Shown: one piece after another, positions 59,455-64,000 of the stretch | Layout: every line of letters starts with the position of its first letter | How positions within the stretch are numbered: the stretch's first letter is position 1 | Source: Adiantum capillus-veneris | Lineage: Eukaryota > Streptophyta > Polypodiopsida > Polypodiales > Pteridaceae | DNA: 64,000 nucleotides | Direction: 5' to 3' | Assembly: GCA_014529385.2 (NCBI GenBank) | Contig: CM043959.1 | Location: 55,308,253 to 55,372,252 of the forward strand | Translations under genes and position numbers: made by a program | The notes under the pieces: model-generated | Seen by the model: only the letters and a program-made list of their open reading frames with translations | Told to the model about the DNA's origin: nothing | The model's database searches: none

Positions 59455-60948
59455 TCATGTGTATGAGAGTAAGCCCAAAGCTTTTTGGAAAGCTTCAAAC
59501 TTTTCTCGTGATAACGCCTTCGTAAATAGATCTGCAATGTTATCCTGTGTAGGACAGTAAGTTAGTGTGATCTCCCCTACATGTAGCCTTTCCCTGACAT
59601 AGCGGTAGTGAACCTCTATGTGCTTTGTTCTTGCATGAAATACTGGATTCCTTGCAACTGCAATAGCACTCTCACTGTCAGTGAAAATGGTAGTGGGTGC
59701 CTGTTGACACTCACAAAGATCTGCCAATAACCTGCGTATCCATACACAATCAACTGTTGCCGTGAAAGCTGCCATGTACTCAGCTTCTCAAGTTGATGTA
59801 GCCAATGTGGGTTGCTTCTTGCTTAGCCAAGATATACATGCATTTCCCAAGAAAAAACAATTGCCACTTGTGGAATGTCGTGTGTCAAAATCACCAGCCC
59901 AATCTGAATCGCTGTAACCAAGAAGCTGCATAGAACTGTGCTTTCCATACATATCCCCCCTTGGAAAGAACATGGCAAGATTAGGGGTACCTGAAAGGTA
60001 ACGAAGTATGCGCTTCACAGCCTGCCAATGATGCATACCTGGGCTGTGCATAAATCTGCTTGCTTGTGAAACCCCAAATTGAATGTCCGGACGAGTGTTG
60101 CATGCCAAATATATCAAGCAGCCAACCGCTGCTGCATAAGTATGTACATCAAAAGGTTCTCCAACATCGTGCATGCTAAACTTTGATCCAGTTTCTACGG
60201 GTGTAGAGATTGGTTTACAATTTTGCATACCAAACTTGTCCAAAATTTTATGCAAATATTTTTCCTGCAACATGTATATGCCATCCTCTGATTGCACAAA
60301 CTAAATACCCAAGTAATAATGTAGCAAACCAAGATCAGACATCTCAAAGTTTTTTCTCAAAGCATCTTTAAACGCTTCAATTTCATCTGCAGTATTGCCT
60401 GTAAGAAGCATATCATCCAAAGAAAGTGTTAGCATAATTAGAACTCCATCTCTCTTTTTGACATACAAAGTACTTTCTGTTGGACTATTCTGAAATCCCT
60501 GGCCAATCAAATAAGTATGTATCTTCTCATACCATGCTCTTGGAGCCTGTTTGAGACCATACAAAGCTTTACGCAATCTACATACCTTTTGCTCTTGACC
60601 TTTTACAACAAAACCACTTGGTTGACTTACATAAACTTCTTCCTGCAAATCACCATTCAAAAAAGAAGTTTTGATATCCAACTGATGCACTTTCCAACCA
60701 TGATGAGCAGCAATTGCAACTAGTGATCTAGCTGTGGACGCACGAGAAGTAGGAGCAAAGGTTTCATCATAATCTATGCCTTTCTGTTGCGCATAGCCTT
60801 TTGCCACAAGCCTTGCTTTGTACCTATCAACAGTACCATCTTGTTTCCTTTTTACCTTAAAAACCCACTTTGTACCAATAGGCTTTTTACCTGTAGGCAA
60901 GTCCACTAGATCCCATGTATGATTCTTATGAATATAATCAATTTCTTG
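59455..60948 (-). pseudogene. Element G reverse transcriptase and RNase H
   Basis: Same frame throughout, with stops at 60949, 60301 and 59788. Motifs: PIGTKWVFKVKRKQDGTVDR, YKARLVAKGYAQQKGIDYDE, FAPTSRAST, VHQLDIKTSFLNGDL, VCRLRKALYGLKQAPRAWYE, then LTLSLDDMLLTG where copia elements have YVDD(M/I)L, and VGCLIYLACNTRPDIQF, AVKRILRYLSGTPN, GYSDSDWAGD, EAEYMAAFTATVDCVW and TKHIEVHYRYVRERL. The SLDD core (Ser-Leu for Tyr-Val) and the stops mean no activity. It synthesises cDNA in intact relatives. Confidence 0.9.
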
Positions 60949-63012
60949 CTACATAGCATCTTTCCACTGAACACACTCTAAAGCTTGTTCAAATGAATCA
61001 GGCTCATCTGCATCACAAAGAGTGCTAAAGCAAGCCAAATCTACTTGCTCTCTGCCAAAAGTAGTACCAGCACGTGTTTTTCGTGGCAACGGTGCATCCA
61101 ACTTGCTATCCTGCAAAGTTTTCTGAACCCATTTAGGCAAGGTTCTTTCTTCCCTGAGAACTTCTTGCTCTTCACGCACAATTTCCTCTACATCATGAGG
61201 TGTCACATGCTGATCAAAAGATTGATCAAGATTATCAACCTGTTGTGATTCTTGATTCTCCACAAAAGAAGGAAGCAAACCTTCAAATACATCATATGTC
61301 TGCATATGAGGTACATCAAAAGCAACCATAGGTTGAGCAGTAGTTTCTGCAAAAATTACATCACGAATTTCAAAAATCTTATTTGTAGCAGGATTATAAA
61401 GTCTATAACCTTTACTTCCACTACTGTACCCCACAAATATACATTTGATTGCCTTATCATCAAGCTTCCCACGTAACTGTTGAGGGATGTGAGCATAAGC
61501 AAGAAAACCAAAAACACGAAGATAACTGACTGAAGGTTTTCTGTCATACCAAGCTTCATATGGAGTAATGGTCTTCAAGGCACGAGTAGGACACCTGTTC
61601 AAAACATGTGCTGCACAAGCAACTGCCTCCATCCATAGCTTATGAGGCAAACTCTTAGCCTTGAGCATACATCTAGCCGTCTCCATTAAAGACCTGTTCT
61701 TCCTTTCTGCAACACCATTCTGTTGTGGTGTGTATGGCATAGTGCATTGGTGTTTAATGCCTTTCTTTCCCAAAAAATCCTTAAATGCACCTGACATGTA
61801 TTCACCTCCTCGATCGGTACGAAGAGTCTGTACTTTGCAACCTGTTTCATTTTCAACCATGGCGACATAATGTTGAAAAACTACAAACACATCTGACTTT
61901 TCTTTGAGTGGATACACCCAACAAAACCTGGAAAAGTCATCAATGAAGGTCACAAAATAAAGGCTGTTTCCTATAGATGGCGTCCTCATAGGACCACATA
62001 CATCACTGTGTACAAGCTGCAACTTTTGTGTCCCTCTAACTGAACCATCCTGCGAAAATGCAAATCTGTGCATCTTTCCAAGAACGCAACCTTCACATAC
62101 ATGTCTTGGTGGCATCTCCAATAAATACAAATTATGCACCATATTATGACGTTGTAAAGTCATCAAACTGCCATAACCAACATGCCCAAATCTAGCATGC
62201 CACAACTCAGCATCCTGCATGGCATGAGTCTTTGTTTCTGCAATACATACCTGAATCTGCTTTTCATAACGATCTAGCACAAATAGTCCATTTTCCAGCG
62301 TACCTATAGTGATAAGAGAATAACCATTCTCTCGATCTCGTACAACACATCTGTGATCCTCAAAAATGACCCGAAGACCATTTTTTGCAAGAGAGGATAC
62401 AGACAACAAATTCTTCTTGATCCCTGGAACATATAAGACATCTGGCAAGCATAAATCTGAACCATCTGAAATGGTAATCAAAATCTTACCAACGCCTTTG
62501 ATTGGATAAGAAGCATTATTTGCACATGTCACCTTCTTTCCTGCTGGAGCTGCATCCAATGAACAAAACAAATCCTTCCTTGAAGTAATATGCCTGGATG
62601 CACCACTATCAAAGTACCAAATCATTTGTGTCTTGTCAACACTGTAAGCAAAAAAATCTGAACATACTACAAAAGCATAAGAATCCTGCACAAAGTTTGC
62701 AGACTCTTCTTTAGCTGTAGAAGAATCACCCGAAGCTGAAACAACCAAACTTGACTCTTTCTTCTTTTCTTTAGCAATTCGCTTTTTACACTCACTAATG
62801 TGGTGACCAGGTTTCTTGCAGTAGTGACATTTACCTTTCTTCTTGGACTTGTCGGAATCACCTTTAGACTTCTCTGAAGATTGTCTTGCACCAGACTTGG
62901 AGTAATGAGCACTCTCTTTACCCTTGTTTTTGTTCTGTACAACAAGAGCATGATCCATACCATCCACCTGTAAAGACTTGTTCTTACGTGATTGATCCTC
63001 CTGCAATAGCAA
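60949..63012 (-). pseudogene. Element G nucleocapsid, protease and integrase
   Basis: A 687-codon open stretch. Zinc knuckle CHYCKKPGHHISEC (C-x2-C-x4-H-x4-C), protease active site WYFDSGASRHIT, pre-integrase LWHARFGHVGYGS with CEGCVLGK, integrase core SDVCGPMRTPS, FIDDFSRFCWVYPLKEKSDV, TDRGGEYMS and YTPQQNGVAERKNRSLMETA, then ALKTITPYEAWYDRKPSVSY and the FVGYSSGSKGYR block. All catalytic residues (D-D-E and D-S-G) are present. The stretch is flanked by stops at 63052 and 60949, so only the full frame, not the protein, survives. Confidence 0.92.
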
Positions 63013-63051
63013 AGCCTTTAACTCTTCAAAATGAAGAGGCTCAGGATTAGC

Positions 63052-63636
63052 TCACAAAGACAGAGTCAAAGAAGTCTGAAAAGTCAGATAAGATGGTGGT
63101 AGTGAATTGAGTGTTTTGGAAACCAAGTCCTTCTCTGGAATCCCTTCATCAATGCTAAGCAATTGCTCTTTAAGATCCCTGATTTTTGTAAGATGCTCGA
63201 TGATATCGTCACCTTCGTCCATCTGTATTTTGTCAAGTTGTTTCTGCAAAAACTCTATTCTGGCAGCGTTTCTTCCTCCAAACAGAGCTTGCAGAGTGTT
63301 CCAAGCATCCTCAGAAGTTCTGCAAGATCTGATATGTGGTGTGATTGTCCTCTTTATGGTTAAGGCAATCACAGCCATAGCTTATGCATCTTTAGTATCC
63401 TATCTCTTTTGCTCTGGAGTGACTTGTGAGGGTCCTGCACCAACAGCTGCACCACGACCAGGCGTGGTAGGTGCAATGCTACCTGGACGAACTTCATCTC
63501 CAGATACATAATCCCACAATCCTTTACCAACCAAAATATTTTTGGCCATAAAAGACCAAAGAGAATAGTTGGTACCATCCAATTTGTCTTCGGATGTAAA
63601 CGCACCAAAAATCTCTTTCTCCGTAGATTGAGCCAT
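63052..63636 (-). pseudogene. Element G Gag (UBN2-type)
   Basis: ATG at 63636 starts MAQSTEKEIFGAFTSEDKLD, then GTNYSLWSFMAKNILVGKG, two stops (63400 and 63382), CRTSEDAWNTLQALFGGRNA, FLQKQLDKIQMDEGDDI and KTLNSLPPSYLTFQTSL before a TGA (63052). These are the copia Gag hallmarks. Same frame as the downstream pol parts, so the element is one polyprotein disrupted only by stops. Confidence 0.9.
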
Positions 63637-64000
63637 ATTGTGGATGCACACAAGAGAGCAAAAGAACCTCCAAGAGATTCACAAATCTCCTCTCCAATCC
63701 AAGAAAAACTCTACACAAAATCTCAGCACAAAGCTAAGACAAGCTGCTTCCCAAAAGAACTGTTTACCTGAAGAAAATCTATCAAAAAGCACACCCTCTT
63801 GATCTAAACGCCTCCGAAAAGTAACTTCTGCTACGCTGCTCAGAACAAAATTCTGAGGGCTCGAATGGCTTCAAAAGGGGGGTGAAACCTGAAGTCACCT
63901 GCTCAGAATACTCTCGGAACGTCGAGGATGCTCCCACGAGCAAATTTTCCGAAAACTGCCTGAAAACTGCGATTGCGTGCGGACGCGAAAACGCAAGTAG
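63637..64000 (-). other. Element G untranslated leader
   Basis: Sequence upstream of Gag to the window end. No LTR end or TGGTATCAGAG-type primer site is seen here, so the 5' LTR lies further out. Confidence 0.6.

Larger units (their letters stand above)
59129..64000 (-). mobile_element. Element G: Ty1/copia, 5' end beyond window
   Basis: 3' LTR at 59129-59407, polypurine tract, then one minus-strand frame coding Gag, protease, integrase, reverse transcriptase and RNase H in copia order, up to the leader at the window end. It is inserted into the RNase H gene of element F, in opposite orientation. The 5' LTR should lie beyond 64000 and end in the same TTCAACA. Younger than F, since it interrupts it. 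Confidence 0.92.

Overview
The window looks like nuclear DNA of a land plant, most likely a fern or another non-seed plant (inference). It has one compact single-exon F-box gene, decayed PLS-type pentatricopeptide-repeat (PPR) sequence, many (GA)n/(CT)n microsatellites, and wall-to-wall Ty1/copia and Ty3/gypsy retrotransposons with plant-type primer binding sites. There are no bacterial operons, rRNA, recognisable tRNAs or CRISPR arrays. Only one clearly intact host gene is present, the F-box gene at 1096-2433 (minus). A second host-like coding start with a TATA box (54777-55235, plus) is cut off by an LTR.

Layout: 1-2.4 kb, F-box gene. 3.6-8.1 kb, a degenerate PPR array on the minus strand, ending in an inverted PPR fragment on the plus strand. 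8.1-10.6 kb, a 210-bp tandem duplication and a GA-rich, TATA-containing intergenic stretch. 10.6-43.6 kb, a nested stack of LTR elements: element A (minus, short LTRs at 10591-10807 and 43358-43564) holds element B (plus, LTR ends at 12703 and 40599, gypsy-type gag). B holds element C (minus, giant gypsy, LTRs 13110-13991 and 37434-38301), and C holds element D (minus, 15923-22883, 4-bp target duplication) and a 218-bp MITE with a perfect 8-bp target duplication. 43.6-55.2 kb, decayed copia, coiled-coil and unidentified coding relics plus an inverted pair of LTRs (element H). 55.2-59.1 kb, gypsy element F (plus), whose pol is interrupted by copia element G (minus, 59129 to beyond the window end).

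The most unusual material is inside the stack. Element C is about 18 kb once its insertions are removed. It carries a second retropepsin-like domain after the integrase and a further coiled-coil coding module after that, and it has seven copies of a 20-bp near-perfect palindrome in two noncoding regions. Element D has no visible protease, reverse transcriptase or integrase. Instead it has one reading frame joining a Gag/zinc-knuckle region to a C-terminal region with hydrophobic segments and several N-glycosylation sequons, in the place where an env gene would sit. Nearly all retroelement coding sequence is broken by stops or frameshifts, so most entries are pseudogenes. All family calls come from motifs read by eye; no database search was run.
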